From positions 248,001 through 312,000 of the forward strand of contig CAYNRY010000003.1 in the NCBI GenBank assembly GCA_964399985.1: DNA of 64,000 nt, written 5' to 3'. The notes beneath the pieces are model-generated. The model saw nothing but the letters and a program-made list of their open reading frames with translations. It was not told where the DNA came from and ran no database searches. The translations under genes and the position numbers were made by a program. The DNA is from Micavibrio_B sp964399985. Lineage in GTDB: Bacteria > Pseudomonadota > Alphaproteobacteria > Micavibrionales > Micavibrionaceae. Each line of letters begins with the position of its first letter. Position 1 is the first letter of the stretch. Shown here one piece after another: positions 15,173 through 24,916 of the stretch.

Positions 15173-17272
15173 TTACACATTCCCCAATGTTTTAATCCGC
15201 GCTTTAGGATGAATTTCATTTTGCGACATAACGACGGTCGCGGGGCGGAAGCGTTCGATCACCGAGCGGACATAAGGACGGATACCGGGTGAGGTCAGAA
15301 GCACGGGGCTTTCGCCGCTTGAGGCAAAGCGGTCGAAGACCGAGCGGACATTGGTGATAAATTCCTGCAAGATAGATGGGGCCATAGCGAGTTGTTTATC
15401 TTCGCGGTCGCCAATGAGAGAGTCGACAAAAGCCTGTTCCCAGCGTGGCGACAATGTCACCAATGGCACATGGCCGTGAATGTTGAGATTGGCTTCGCAA
15501 ATCTGGCGCGACAATCTGGCGCGGACATGTTCGGTAATAAGCCCGACATTCTTTGTATAGGTCGTGGCTTCGGCAACGCCTTCGAGAATGGTCGGAAGAT
15601 CGCGGATAGATACGCGCTCGGACACGAGATTTTGCAAGACACGTTGAAGACCGCCGACCGTGATCTGGTTCGGCACGACATCGGCGACAAGTTTCTGGTA
15701 TTCTTGCGGCAATTCGTTCAGCAGGCGCTGCGTCTCACTGTAAGAGAGGAGATCGGACATATTGTCCTTGATGATCTCGGTAATATGCGTGGTGACGACG
15801 GTCGAAGTATCGACAACCGTGTAGCCTTTGAAATGCGCTTCTTCGCGATAGCGCTCGTCGATCCACATGGCGGGCAGACCGAAAGTCGGCTCAACCGTGC
15901 TTTCCCCGGGAAGGGCAATCGGCTCGCCCGCAGGGTCCATGCACATCAGCATACCCGGGCGGACTTCGCCGCGGCCGGCTTCGATTTCCTTGATGCGCAC
16001 GGTGTAAACATTCGCAGGGAGTTGCAAATTATCCTGAATACGAACGGCAGGCAGAATATAGCCCATGTCTTCGGCAAGCTGACGGCGCAGGCCCTTGATC
16101 TGGTCGGGCAGGCGCATACCGGCTTCTCCTTGAACAAGCGGCAAAAGAGCATAGCCAAGCTCTAGGCGGATCGTATCCATGGCGAGGGATTTGGAGATCG
16201 GCTCTTCCGCAGGCTTTGAGGCTTGCGTAATCGCAAGCTGATCCGCGACTTTCGTTTCCTTGATAATTTCATCGCGTTTGAAAGACTGGTACGCGATAAA
16301 TCCGATCACGGCAGATAAAAATACGAAGGGCAAAAGCGGCATGCCGGGGATCAGGCCGAAGGCAAGGATCAAGCCTGAAGAAGCGGCCAAGGCACGCGGG
16401 TAACGGCTGAATTGATCCATCAAGGCTTCATCAGCCGAGCCTTCGACACCGGCTTTAGAGACCAAAAGACCCGCCGCGACCGACACGACAAGCGCCGGAA
16501 TTTGCGATACTAAACCATCACCGATAGAGAGAACGGTATAGGTTTGCGCAGAGTCGGCAAGCGACATGTCATGCACGGAAGAGCCGATAATAATTCCGCC
16601 GATCAAATTAATGAATGTAATCAAAAGTCCGGCGATCGCATCGCCGCGCACGAATTTCGCCGCACCGTCCATCGCCCCGAAAAACGTGCTTTCCTGTTGC
16701 AATTCAGAGCGTTTGGTCTTGGCTTCATCTTCGGTAATGAGGCCCGCTGACATATCGGAATCGATCGCCATTTGTTTACCGGGCATGGCGTCCAAGCTGA
16801 AACGCGCGGCGACTTCCGCGATACGTCCCGAACCCTTGGTGATAACGATAAAATTGACGATGATCAAAATGGAGAAGACGATACCGCCGACGACATAGTT
16901 ATCGCGGATCATAAACGTACCAAAGGCTTCGATGATGTGACCGGCGGCATCCTTACCGGTTTGGCCTTCCGATAAAATCAAACGCGTCGAGGCGATATTA
17001 AGGCCAAGCCGCATCGCGGTCGTAATCAGCAGGATCGTCGGGAAGGTTGAGAATTCGAGAGGTTTTTTAATGAAGAGGGTAATCATCAGAACCATCATCG
17101 ACGCAGTAATAGAAACGGCAAGGCCCATATCCACGATGGCGGGCGGCATTGGCACCATCATAAACATCAGGATGATGACGATACCCAGTGCCAAAGCGAA
17201 ATCCCCGCGCAGCAGGACACTGGCGACAGATTTAGGGCTGTTCATATTGGCGGGCAGGGACGGTGGCGGCAT
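15173..17272 (-). CDS. flhA: Flagellar export gate protein FlhA
   Basis: 699 residues. Integral membrane component of the flagellar type III export gate. The N-terminal half has about eight membrane helices with PTILLITTAMRLGLNIASTRLIL and the FHIPEP-like block RFSLDAMPGKQMAIDSDM; the C-terminal half is the cytosolic platform that docks chaperone-substrate complexes. The start at 17272 (MPPPSLPANMNSP) could instead be the Met ten codons in. Monocistronic here; the neighbouring gene is divergent. Confidence 0.96.
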   Translation of the reverse strand: MPPPSLPANMNSPKSVASVLLRGDFALALGIVIILMFMMVPMPPAIVDMGLAVSITASMMVLMITLFIKKPLEFSTFPTILLITTAMRLGLNIASTRLILSEGQTGKDAAGHIIEAFGTFMIRDNYVVGGIVFSILIIVNFIVITKGSGRIAEVAARFSLDAMPGKQMAIDSDMSAGLITEDEAKTKRSELQQESTFFGAMDGAAKFVRGDAIAGLLITFINLIGGIIIGSSVHDMSLADSAQTYTVLSIGDGLVSQIPALVVSVAAGLLVSKAGVEGSADEALMDQFSRYPRALAASSGLILAFGLIPGMPLLPFVFLSAVIGFIAYQSFKRDEIIKETKVADQLAITQASKPAEEPISKSLAMDTIRLELGYALLPLVQGEAGMRLPDQIKGLRRQLAEDMGYILPAVRIQDNLQLPANVYTVRIKEIEAGRGEVRPGMLMCMDPAGEPIALPGESTVEPTFGLPAMWIDERYREEAHFKGYTVVDTSTVVTTHITEIIKDNMSDLLSYSETQRLLNELPQEYQKLVADVVPNQITVGGLQRVLQNLVSERVSIRDLPTILEGVAEATTYTKNVGLITEHVRARLSRQICEANLNIHGHVPLVTLSPRWEQAFVDSLIGDREDKQLAMAPSILQEFITNVRSVFDRFASSGESPVLLTSPGIRPYVRSVIERFRPATVVMSQNEIHPKARIKTLGNV

Positions 17273-17385
17273 TGGTTAATATGTTACCGCAAAATCGTTA
17301 AATTGAATATATACCTTATCTCAAAGACTTGAATTTTCGTTTCCATATAAGTATAAGTTTGGCTCCCTGTTATTGAGTAAGACAA

Positions 17386-17748
17386 ATGACCGTATACAAA
17401 GACCCGAACGTACCGCTTGAAGCCACTCATTTAAACTATTTTCGCTGGGTACGGCTGATAGCCGATCTTGAAGATGGCGGAATTACCTGCATTTATAACG
17501 GCTATTCCCGCCAGCTGGTAGCAGAAGGCGTGTCAAAGGCTGCAGCCCTGCCTTCCCGCAGTATCAAAAGAATGACGGCGATCGGTTCTTTGACCGAGGT
17601 CTATATCGAATGCTGCCTTGGTCAGGATATGGGGACATATACGTTGAAAAGCGGGATGAACGAAATAATAGAAGTTCTTGAACGCGAAGGCTTGCCGTTA
17701 CCGGAAACAGTTAGTCGCAATGACATGCCGGTTTTAAAAGCCTGCTAA
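17386..17748 (+). CDS. Hypothetical protein, 120 aa
   Basis: Not recognised. Cytosolic, mixed alpha/beta, no repeats, three Cys residues in the middle and at the very end (AC). N-terminus MTVYKDPNVPLEATHLNYFRW. It is a single gene divergent from flhA and convergent with flbD, which hints at a flagellar or signalling role but does not show it. Confidence 0.65.
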   Translation: MTVYKDPNVPLEATHLNYFRWVRLIADLEDGGITCIYNGYSRQLVAEGVSKAAALPSRSIKRMTAIGSLTEVYIECCLGQDMGTYTLKSGMNEIIEVLEREGLPLPETVSRNDMPVLKAC

Positions 17749-17913
17749 AATTCCGATCAGGAAAAGCCAGAAAGCGGCAGGCAGGAGGACAAATCCTGTA
17801 ATGCGCAGCGCGAGTAAAGTTGCGATTTCTCTGTTCATAAAAAAGATGCTATCGCGATTCGAATCGGTCTGGAAGAAGATGATGTGCTGCGATGCCGCTA
17901 TTGCGGTGCGATA

Positions 17914-19293
17914 TCAGCCCGCTTCCGGAATGTCCAGACCTTCATCCTTATATTGCGCGAGTTTATTGCGCAAAGTGCGGATAGAGATGCCAAGAATATT
18001 GGCGGCATGGGTGCGGTTGCCCAGTGTATGATCGAGCGTGTTAATGATCATATCGCGTTCGACTTCGGCAATGGTGCGGCCAACAAGGTTTTCAACGGCT
18101 CCCGGGTTTTGCACCGAAGGCGTCGATGCTGCAGCGGAAGAAACACCCGCAGGATCGGGCGCTTTTGTAGCGGCAGGGGCGTTGGCCTGGGCCATGCTGC
18201 CTTGAATATTGATCGCCGAGGCTTCGATATCGTCTTCCATCGAGACAAGCACAGCGCGGTGCATCGTGTTTTCAAGTTCGCGAATATTACCGCGCCAATG
18301 ATGATTGGTTACTTTCACCTTGGCTTCTTCGGAAAGGTTTTTCTTCAATACGCCATTTAGCTCAGCATATTTTTCAGCAAAGAACTGAGCGAGCGGAGCG
18401 ATGTCTGATTTGCGTTCACGCAGCGCAGGCAGGCGAATATTGACCACGTTCAAGCGGAAATATAAGTCTTCGCGAAACTCGCCTTTTGAAACGGATTCTT
18501 CCAGATTGCGGTTCGATGTCGCGATAATACGGACATCGACTTTAACGGCATCGTTATTGCCGATGCGGGTAATCTCACGTTCCTGAATGGCACGAAGAAG
18601 TTTCGATTGCAAAAGCGGGTGCATTTCAGAAACTTCATCAAGAAGCAAAGTGCCGCCATTGGCTTCTTCGAATTTACCAAGACGACGCGAAACAGCACCT
18701 GTAAAAGCGCCTTTTTCATGGCCGAAGAGCTCGGACTCTAAAAGGCTTTCGGGAATGGCGGCGCAGTTGATCGCGATAAACGGACCATTACCGCGCTTGG
18801 ATTTACGGTGGATGTAGGAAGACATGACTTCCTTACCGGTACCTGACTCGCCCGTGATTAAAATAGTTGCCTCGGATGGAGCGACTTTATCGGCGACAGC
18901 GAGAACGCTTTTCATCGCCGGATCGTTGGCGATCATTGCATTGGATTCTTGGGTGACGGCTTCTAAGATTGCCGCGATTAAGTCAGCGTCCGGCGGCAGG
19001 GGAACATATTCTTTCGCGCCTTCCTGAATGGCTTTAACAGCGGTTCTGGCATCAGTGCCGATACCGCATGCGACGACAGGCACATAAATACGTTCGTTCT
19101 TGAGGGCCTGAATAAATTCACCGATCTTTTGTTTAACGTCGATCATGATGACGTCGGCGCCTTTGGCGTTGCGCAGTGCGCCGAGGGCGGTTTCTGCATC
19201 TTCACAATGCAAAACCTTGGCGCCGCGAGCTAAGGCGATTTTACCCGCCGCGCTTATATAGCCCTCTAGTTGCCCAACGATCATAAGACGCAT
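17914..19293 (-). CDS. flbD: Sigma-54-dependent flagellar regulator FlbD
   Basis: 459 residues. NtrC-type activator that turns on late flagellar genes with sigma-54 and is controlled by FliX. N-terminal degenerate receiver (1-115), AAA+ domain with Walker A GESGTGKE (148-155), the sigma-54 contact loop GAFTGA (195-200), and FRLNVVNIRLPALRER; then an Ala/Pro linker and a Fis-type helix-turn-helix at the C-terminus (NRTHAANILGISIRTLRNKL). Last gene of the fliF-fliG-fliH-fliN-flbD run. FliX is encoded at 37757. Confidence 0.95.
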   Translation of the reverse strand: MRLMIVGQLEGYISAAGKIALARGAKVLHCEDAETALGALRNAKGADVIMIDVKQKIGEFIQALKNERIYVPVVACGIGTDARTAVKAIQEGAKEYVPLPPDADLIAAILEAVTQESNAMIANDPAMKSVLAVADKVAPSEATILITGESGTGKEVMSSYIHRKSKRGNGPFIAINCAAIPESLLESELFGHEKGAFTGAVSRRLGKFEEANGGTLLLDEVSEMHPLLQSKLLRAIQEREITRIGNNDAVKVDVRIIATSNRNLEESVSKGEFREDLYFRLNVVNIRLPALRERKSDIAPLAQFFAEKYAELNGVLKKNLSEEAKVKVTNHHWRGNIRELENTMHRAVLVSMEDDIEASAINIQGSMAQANAPAATKAPDPAGVSSAAASTPSVQNPGAVENLVGRTIAEVERDMIINTLDHTLGNRTHAANILGISIRTLRNKLAQYKDEGLDIPEAG

Positions 19294-19333
19294 GAAGTAT
19301 TACCTGATTTGGTTGATAGGAGTATTGAGTTTA

Positions 19334-19684
19334 TTAGCCTTGATCGGATTTGACAATCTCGGTCATGGTAACGCCCAGACGATCTTCGACGACGACGACT
19401 TCGCCGCGGGCCACAAGGCGGTTATTGACGTAAATATCTATAGCTTCCCCAACTTTTCTGTCCAGCTCGACAACAGCACCGCGGCCCAGTTTCAAAAGCT
19501 GCGAAACTTTCATATTGGATCGGCCAAGTACGGCGGAAATCTGGACGGGAATATCGTAAATGGCGTTGACGTCATTCGCCATCGCCTCGCCCGGCGCATA
19601 AGGATTGTCATCCGCTGCGGCTGCGGCATTCGGATCTTCGATCTCGTTAAGGTTCAGATCGCCTATATTGTCGGAATCGGGCAT
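19334..19684 (-). CDS. fliN: Flagellar motor switch protein FliN
   Basis: 116 residues. Switch complex component on the C-ring, binding CheY-P signals through FliM. An acidic N-terminal extension (about 40 residues) precedes the SpoA domain with DIPVQISAVLGRSNMKVSQLLKLGRGAVVELD, NNRLVARGEVVVVEDRLGVTMTEIV. The stop of fliH lies three bases upstream. Full length for FliN. Confidence 0.95.
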   Translation of the reverse strand: MPDSDNIGDLNLNEIEDPNAAAAADDNPYAPGEAMANDVNAIYDIPVQISAVLGRSNMKVSQLLKLGRGAVVELDRKVGEAIDIYVNNRLVARGEVVVVEDRLGVTMTEIVKSDQG

Positions 19685-19686
19685 GG

Positions 19687-20409
19687 TTATTCTCCCTGTA
19701 TTTGTGAATCGGCTTCAGTTTCGTCTTTTTCCGGCTCTTTAGCAAGGGCAGGCGTCTCGTCTTCTGCTTCTGCGTTTTCAGCTATTTCCTGTGGCGGCGG
19801 ATTTGGCTGTAGAATCTTACGGATTTCCTCGGCCATTATTTCATGATCGCGCAAAGCGCCGCCATCTTTCCATGACATGCGGCAGGAGCCGCGCCCTAGC
19901 GTAGGAGATGGTTTGAAGGTGACTTTTTCCGGATCGATATCAGAACTGGAAAAATAAGCTTCGATATCGGCGGCGTATTCTTCAGGAAGTTCAATGACAA
20001 TCGACGGCTGTTCCGGCTGGTTTAAAAGAACCTGCGAGATAACGGATTTCACCTCGCTCATCCCTTCGCGTTCAGTGAAGGCAGGAAAGAGCGACTGGAA
20101 AATCGTTTCGGTGAGCGACAAAACTTCGCGTTCGTAAACCGCCGCGCGATATTCTTCCGCGCCGATCAGGAATTTCAGCTCTTGTAAAATTACATTCGTC
20201 TGTTCGGCCAGAAATTGCTCACGGGCTATGCGTGCTTGTTCCAGCCCGGCGGCAAGTCCTCTTGCATAGGCGTCATCCTTGGCATGCCCGAGGTCGTCTA
20301 ATGTAAAGAGCGGAGGAGGCTCGACATAAACTTCAGGTTCAGGCGGCGTCTCGGGAAGATCGAAATTATTTGTATCAAAAAGGAAGCGGCGATCTTGCTG
20401 TGCGCTCAT
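19687..20409 (-). CDS. fliH: Flagellar assembly protein FliH (FlbE-like)
   Basis: 240 residues. Negative regulator and tether of the FliI ATPase. Helical middle with A-R-G-L-A-A-G-L-E-Q-A-R heptads, then a C-terminal domain with ITEP-like VTFKPSPTLGRGSCRMSWKDGG, typical of FliH (GxCxV...GG). An acidic Glu/Pro-rich tail of about 40 residues is an addition. Overlaps fliG by one base. Confidence 0.85.
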   Translation of the reverse strand: MSAQQDRRFLFDTNNFDLPETPPEPEVYVEPPPLFTLDDLGHAKDDAYARGLAAGLEQARIAREQFLAEQTNVILQELKFLIGAEEYRAAVYEREVLSLTETIFQSLFPAFTEREGMSEVKSVISQVLLNQPEQPSIVIELPEEYAADIEAYFSSSDIDPEKVTFKPSPTLGRGSCRMSWKDGGALRDHEIMAEEIRKILQPNPPPQEIAENAEAEDETPALAKEPEKDETEADSQIQGE

Positions 20410-21437
20410 TAGAAGACCATCGCATCTTCTGCACTATTGCCCTTGGCAAGGACGATTTCGCCGCGCGATTCGAGATCCTTGGCGACATTAACGACATATT
20501 GCTGGGATTCTTCGACATCTTTCAAGCGGACAGGACCCATTGTGCCCATATCTTCTTTCATGATCTTCGCTGCACGCTCTGACATGTTGCCGAAGAAGAG
20601 ATCCTTGAGCGCTTCCGATGCGCCTTTGAGAGCAAGCGGCAACTTGTCTTTGTCGACAGCGCGGATAATCGTTTGAACAGACGTGCCGTCGAGTTTTCCA
20701 AGGTCTTCGAAGGTGAACATAAGAGAGCGGATTTTTTCCGCCGAGTCCGGGGCGGATTGTTCGAGTTGGCCCATGATGCGGCCTTCGACGGCACGCTCCA
20801 GATTGTTAAAAATTTCGGCCATAAGTTCATGGGAGTCGCGGCGTGATGTTTTTGCAAGATTGGCCATGAATTCGACGCGAAGCGTGCGCTCGACATCGTC
20901 CAAAACCTCTTTTTGAATCGCTTCCATACGCAGCATGCGGTGAATGACTTCAATGGCGAATGAATCGGGAAGGGCGGCCAGAACGCGCGCGGCGTGCTCG
21001 GATGAAATTTTGGAAAGGACAACGGCAACGGTTTGCGGATATTCTTTTTGCAAGAAATTGGCAAGAACCTCTTCGTTCACGTTGCCGAGTTTTTCCCACA
21101 TGTTGCGACCTGCCGGACCGCGGATTTCTTCCATGATCGCGCCGACTTTATCCTTGCTCATACCGGCTTTGGCCAGCAGGCGTTCGGTGGATTCCATCGT
21201 TCCGATTAGGGAGTTCGTAGAAGACATTTGTTCGGCAAAGTCAATGAACAGTCGTTCGACGACGGTCGAGCTGACTTTACCAAGCGTTGACATGGTCTGG
21301 GACAGCTCCATGATCTCTTCTTCATTCATGTGCTGAAAAAGCTTAGCGGTGTGATCTTCGCCCAAAGACAACATAAAGATCGCCGTCTTTTCCGTTCCGG
21401 TCAGCGTTCTATAATCTTCACGTAAGCGCATTGCCAT
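20409..21437 (-). CDS. fliG: Flagellar motor switch protein FliG
   Basis: 342 residues. C-ring protein transmitting torque. FliG blocks: N-terminal KTAIFMLSLGEDHTAKLF, middle EEVLANFLQKEYPQTVAVVLSKI (EHPQ-like), and C-terminal FTFEDLGKLDGTSVQTIIRAVDKDKL with charged torque-helix residues, then RAAKIMKEDMGTMGPVRLKDVEESQQ. Length is normal. Located between fliF and fliH. Confidence 0.96.
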   Translation of the reverse strand: MAMRLREDYRTLTGTEKTAIFMLSLGEDHTAKLFQHMNEEEIMELSQTMSTLGKVSSTVVERLFIDFAEQMSSTNSLIGTMESTERLLAKAGMSKDKVGAIMEEIRGPAGRNMWEKLGNVNEEVLANFLQKEYPQTVAVVLSKISSEHAARVLAALPDSFAIEVIHRMLRMEAIQKEVLDDVERTLRVEFMANLAKTSRRDSHELMAEIFNNLERAVEGRIMGQLEQSAPDSAEKIRSLMFTFEDLGKLDGTSVQTIIRAVDKDKLPLALKGASEALKDLFFGNMSERAAKIMKEDMGTMGPVRLKDVEESQQYVVNVAKDLESRGEIVLAKGNSAEDAMVF

Positions 21438-21456
21438 TGGTGATTAAATTCCCTTA

Positions 21457-23112
21457 TTAACTTTCTGACGTCATCCAGTTGCGAAGAACAGAGACTGTTT
21501 CTTCAGGGTAGGCGGCAATAATATCTTCGACTTTTTTCAGGGAAGAGGCTTTAACTCGGCCTTCCACTTTTTGTACGTCGATCATGCTGTCTTCTTCGGG
21601 AAGCTCGGGAGCTTCATAAGATGAATATCCGCCCATGCCAGGTCCTGCGAGCGCGGCCTGTGACGGCATGCCAGGCAGAAGCGCCTGATCGGTGTTGCCT
21701 GCATCTTCGTCGCGACCAGTGTTACCTTCGGCGGCCAGAAGGCGCCCGACCATTGGCTGTAATACAAGGAGAACGACCAGAACGATCATAACGGCAACTG
21801 TCAGGACTTCGACGGCATCGATAATATCGCTGCGTTCAAAGCCGAATAATTTCGTTCCGTCTTCTTCTGGCACGACATCGATATCCGCAAACTGCAAATT
21901 AGCAACTTCGATCGTATCGCCTCGCTGGGTATCGAAACCGATAGCGGATTTGATGAGGGCGGTGATGCGATCGATATCTTCCTTGGTGCGCGGCTGATAT
22001 GTTTTTTCGCCTTTGTCGTCGGTCGTGTAGGTGCCGTCCAGCATAACAGCAACGGAAAGTTTTTTTACTTCTCCCGTTTCGCGAACAAGATTGCGGGTTG
22101 TCTTGCTAATCTCGTAATTGGTCGTTTCCTCGGTCCGGTTACTATCAGATGTCGGGCCGCCGCCTGCGCCGCCAAGCGCCGCTCCAGGCAGGTTGTTTTC
22201 TACGGAAACGTTTTCAGCGCCGCCTTCGGTTTCGGATGCGGCTTCTTCACTTGTTTGCGTCGAGCGCACGACCTGACTGGCAGGATCGAAGATTTCTTCG
22301 TTTTGCGTCATGCGGTCGAAATTAAGATCGGCGGTGACAGTGGCTCTGACTTTACCAAGGCCGACAGTACGGCCAACAAGGCTTTCGATGGTTTCAGACA
22401 TGCGGCGTTCGTAATCTCGGCGCATCTGGTCGGCTTTATTGGACAACATACTGGCATCATCTTCACCGCCGCGTGCCAACAAAACTCCATGGCTGTCGAC
22501 AATCGAAACATCTTTTGATCTTAAGTTAGGAACCGCCGAAGCGATCAAAGACTGAATACCGGCGATTTGATCCTGATCGAGGGCGCGGGTGCCTTTTAGT
22601 TGCAAAAATACGCTGGCACTAGCAGGGCGGCTTTCGCGGCTGAAAAGTTCACGTTGGGGCAAGACCAGGTGAACGCGGGCGCTTTTGACATTGTCGAGTG
22701 AACCGATCGTACGCGCCAGCTCGCCTTCGAGGGCACGAACCTGATTGATGTTCTGGACAAAATTCGTGGTGCCAAAATTTGATTGCTTGTCGAAAATTTC
22801 GTAGCCTAGAGAGCCGCCATTGGGCAGGCCTTCCTGGGCGAGGAGCATGCGGGCGCGGCCTACGTCTTTACTACCGACCATGACTTTGGTGGCATCATTG
22901 CTAATCTCGAACGGGATTTTCAATTCTTCAAGCTTAGCGGCAACGGCGGAGGAATCATCCGTGCCAAGATCGTTATAGAGCATCTTCATTTCGGGCGTAG
23001 AAACACGCATTGAAACGAAGACGAAAAACATCAGGAGGCCCAGCAAAACGGCGCCCATAAGACTTAGCCGTGCCGGTCCGAGTTTTTTCAACGTATCCAG
23101 AAAGTTATTCAC
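21457..23112 (-). CDS. fliF: Flagellar MS-ring protein FliF
   Basis: 551 residues. Inner-membrane ring that anchors the basal body. Two membrane segments, one at about 16-36 and one near 435-455; periplasmic ring-building motifs lie between them (VARTIGSLDNVKSARVHLVLP, RESRPASASVFLQLKG). The C-terminal tail binds FliG. First gene of the operon; the 465-base upstream spacer is shared with the divergent FlaG-like gene. Confidence 0.96.
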   Translation of the reverse strand: MNNFLDTLKKLGPARLSLMGAVLLGLLMFFVFVSMRVSTPEMKMLYNDLGTDDSSAVAAKLEELKIPFEISNDATKVMVGSKDVGRARMLLAQEGLPNGGSLGYEIFDKQSNFGTTNFVQNINQVRALEGELARTIGSLDNVKSARVHLVLPQRELFSRESRPASASVFLQLKGTRALDQDQIAGIQSLIASAVPNLRSKDVSIVDSHGVLLARGGEDDASMLSNKADQMRRDYERRMSETIESLVGRTVGLGKVRATVTADLNFDRMTQNEEIFDPASQVVRSTQTSEEAASETEGGAENVSVENNLPGAALGGAGGGPTSDSNRTEETTNYEISKTTRNLVRETGEVKKLSVAVMLDGTYTTDDKGEKTYQPRTKEDIDRITALIKSAIGFDTQRGDTIEVANLQFADIDVVPEEDGTKLFGFERSDIIDAVEVLTVAVMIVLVVLLVLQPMVGRLLAAEGNTGRDEDAGNTDQALLPGMPSQAALAGPGMGGYSSYEAPELPEEDSMIDVQKVEGRVKASSLKKVEDIIAAYPEETVSVLRNWMTSES

Positions 23113-23577
23113 GTTACTTCAATCTCCGTCCCAAACCCGTTTTGCAACGGGAGCCAAGCCAAGAAGCGCCACTGAATTCCACAAAATCAATAATTTAGAT
23201 GGGGAAGTGGATTTGTCAGGTACCTCTGGGATTTTTCTATTTTTTATATGATATCAAATTTTAACTAATATTACTACAGAACTTAAAAAATAATATCCGA
23301 TTCCAATGACTTAGCTTAAATTATGGGAAATTTAAGGTGATTAAGAGGTGTTATATGCATAATATTTACTAATAATTAATAATGATTACTTAATGATTAA
23401 CAATATAGTTTAAGTATTATTACTCATATTAAAGTAATGAAGGGAAGTTTTGTTTGAAAATAATGTATTTAAATTTCAAAAAAGCTTGACCTACTCCTAG
23501 CGACTCTGCTAACATAATAGTAAGGGAATGTGTATGGTAGAGAAATGCCAGCACTTATAAGGTAGGGTTAGAAAACC
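23113..23577. promoter_or_regulatory. Intergenic region between fliF and FlaG-like gene
   Basis: 465 AT-rich bases between divergent flagellar genes, presumably holding both promoters. Many TTAA half-sites occur (23261, 23283, 23316, 23332, 23341, 23376, 23390, 23397, 23410, 23429), but none are spaced as a CtrA box (TTAA-N7-TTAA). I found no convincing sigma-54 GG-N10-GC pair. A TTGGCTTGGCTCCCGTTGC stretch on the minus strand near 23150 has the wrong spacing. No ORF of note. Confidence 0.5.
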
Positions 23578-24030
23578 ATGATCGAAGCCATCAACGCTTC
23601 CATCTCCAATGCGCCGGTTGTGCGCGCGATCGCTGCAGAAGTATCTACTTCTCAGTCAGCGAACCCTGTACGCATTCAAAAAGCGGCGGTAACAGCGCCC
23701 TATCTTTCTCCTCATGTCAGATTATCGCCCAATGCCAAGCCGGTATTTGTTGTGCGCGATGTCGAGACCGGAACCCAGATCAAACAATTTCCAAGCGAAG
23801 CCCAAATCCGCGCCTATCAAAAAGCCGGAGAAGTAAAAGCGCAAGTTCAGGCCCAGCTAACTGGCGGTGAAGCAAAAACTGTCACCCCAGAGCAAGCCAG
23901 AATTATGGTTGAGACAAGCGTTCAGTACAAAGAGGAGCGCGCGGCTGTAAAATATGACAGCCAGTCTGTGCCAGGCGCGAAAAGTGAATCTTTTGAGCAA
24001 TCGGCTCCTGCTGTAGACCAGCAAGCCTAA
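23578..24030 (+). CDS. FlaG-like flagellar protein
   Basis: 150 residues. Residues about 58-78 (FVVRDVETGTQIKQFPSEAQ) match the FlaG family signature (D-x-x-T-G-x-x-I-x-Q-x-P-S-E). The rest is Ala/Gln/Lys-rich and probably disordered. FlaG influences filament length in other bacteria. Placed between fliF and flaF-flbT, in keeping with a flagellar role. The FlaG assignment is from this one motif. Confidence 0.6.
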   Translation: MIEAINASISNAPVVRAIAAEVSTSQSANPVRIQKAAVTAPYLSPHVRLSPNAKPVFVVRDVETGTQIKQFPSEAQIRAYQKAGEVKAQVQAQLTGGEAKTVTPEQARIMVETSVQYKEERAAVKYDSQSVPGAKSESFEQSAPAVDQQA

Positions 24031-24045
24031 TCTTCAATGACAAGA

Positions 24046-24477
24046 TTATTTCAATGGCTCGGTTTTCCGGGCCATTAATCCATTGGCGACTTCACGATTG
24101 ATATTGATCAGAATGTTAAGTTTCTCCGGTTCCGGCGCGGCCAGGATTTCCATCGATCTTTTGAATACGAAATTGGCAAGGTTTACGACATTCGTCGAAA
24201 GATTGGCCGGGCGGGAAGGATCCTGATTGCTTAGCGCGTTATCATAAAAGAGAACCCAGATCTGGCGGTTATGCTTTAGGGTTTCTTCGATTTTCTTTTG
24301 CCCGCCATTATCCCATCCTGCCTGAATATCTTGAAGCATCTTAGCTGCTTTCAGCAAAGCTTTCGCCTCGGTCGAACGCGTATCGTCGTGCCGCGTACCG
24401 GCTGAAGCATAATTATGCACAGCACTCTTGTGAGAGTTTTGGGCATATGGATTAGTGCGAGGTGGATTTTTTGTCAC
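24046..24477 (-). CDS. flaF: Flagellar biosynthesis regulator FlaF
   Basis: 143 residues. In alphaproteobacteria FlaF acts with FlbT in flagellin export and post-transcriptional control. The conserved C-terminal two thirds contain NRQIWVLFYDNALSN, LSTNVVNLANFVFKR and LNILININREVANGLM, matching FlaF. The N-terminal 35 residues are variable. Overlaps flbT by 26 bases. Confidence 0.9.
   Translation of the reverse strand: MTKNPPRTNPYAQNSHKSAVHNYASAGTRHDDTRSTEAKALLKAAKMLQDIQAGWDNGGQKKIEETLKHNRQIWVLFYDNALSNQDPSRPANLSTNVVNLANFVFKRSMEILAAPEPEKLNILININREVANGLMARKTEPLK
24053..24076. repeat. Hairpin at the flaF 3' end
   Basis: AATGGCTCGG (24053-24062) and CCGGGCCATT (24067-24076) form a 10-bp stem with one G-T pair around a TTTT loop. 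It sits inside the last codons of flaF and between two convergent genes, where a bidirectional terminator would be expected, but neither side has a T-run. Confidence 0.5.
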
Positions 24478-24868
24478 TATGCAATGTTACTCCGGCCAGC
24501 AATTCTGTTTCATGGATGATCAAATCTTTCGCTTCACGCAGGGCTTTGTAGTAATGGCCCTGAATAATTTGTTCGTTGATACGCATAAAAAATATCGATG
24601 TACTTGGCGCAGCCTGTTGAATAATTTTCAACATCTCGAAATATTTCGGATGATACTCTCTGGGGTTTCTTGCCAGATACATACATTGTACCAGAAAATA
24701 GACTTTTTTGCATGGCGTATCAGCTTCTTCTTCCTGAAGCACGTCTTTTTCACGCAAAATAGGGGCTTCGCCGGAAATGTGAAGACGGGTGCGCTGGCTG
24801 TCATTGGTAATGACAGCGGTGCCGATAAGAATTTTTTCGCCGGGTTTGAGGTCAATTATTAAGGCCAT
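24452..24868 (-). CDS. flbT: Flagellin mRNA regulator FlbT
   Basis: 138 residues. FlbT binds flagellin mRNA and affects its stability in Caulobacter relatives. Family blocks: LKPGEKILIGTAVITN, TRLHISGEAPILREKDVL, PCKKVYFLVQCMYL, ARNPREYHPKYFEML and QGHYYKALREAKDLI. Length normal. Lies between the flagellin gene and flaF, the usual order. Confidence 0.94.
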   Translation of the reverse strand: MALIIDLKPGEKILIGTAVITNDSQRTRLHISGEAPILREKDVLQEEEADTPCKKVYFLVQCMYLARNPREYHPKYFEMLKIIQQAAPSTSIFFMRINEQIIQGHYYKALREAKDLIIHETELLAGVTLHSDKKSTSH

Positions 24869-24916
24869 GGTTTCTCCTTGGTTAAAGCCGGAGTTCTTCC
24901 GGCCGTCTGTCTCAAA

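Noticed and set aside
15392..16165. Plus-strand 257-residue open frame
   Set aside because: Antisense to flhA; composition is a mirror of that gene and has no motif.
23220..23577. Perfect CtrA box or sigma-54 promoter before fliF
   Set aside because: TTAA half-sites are present but none at N7 spacing, and no GG-N10-GC pair was found.
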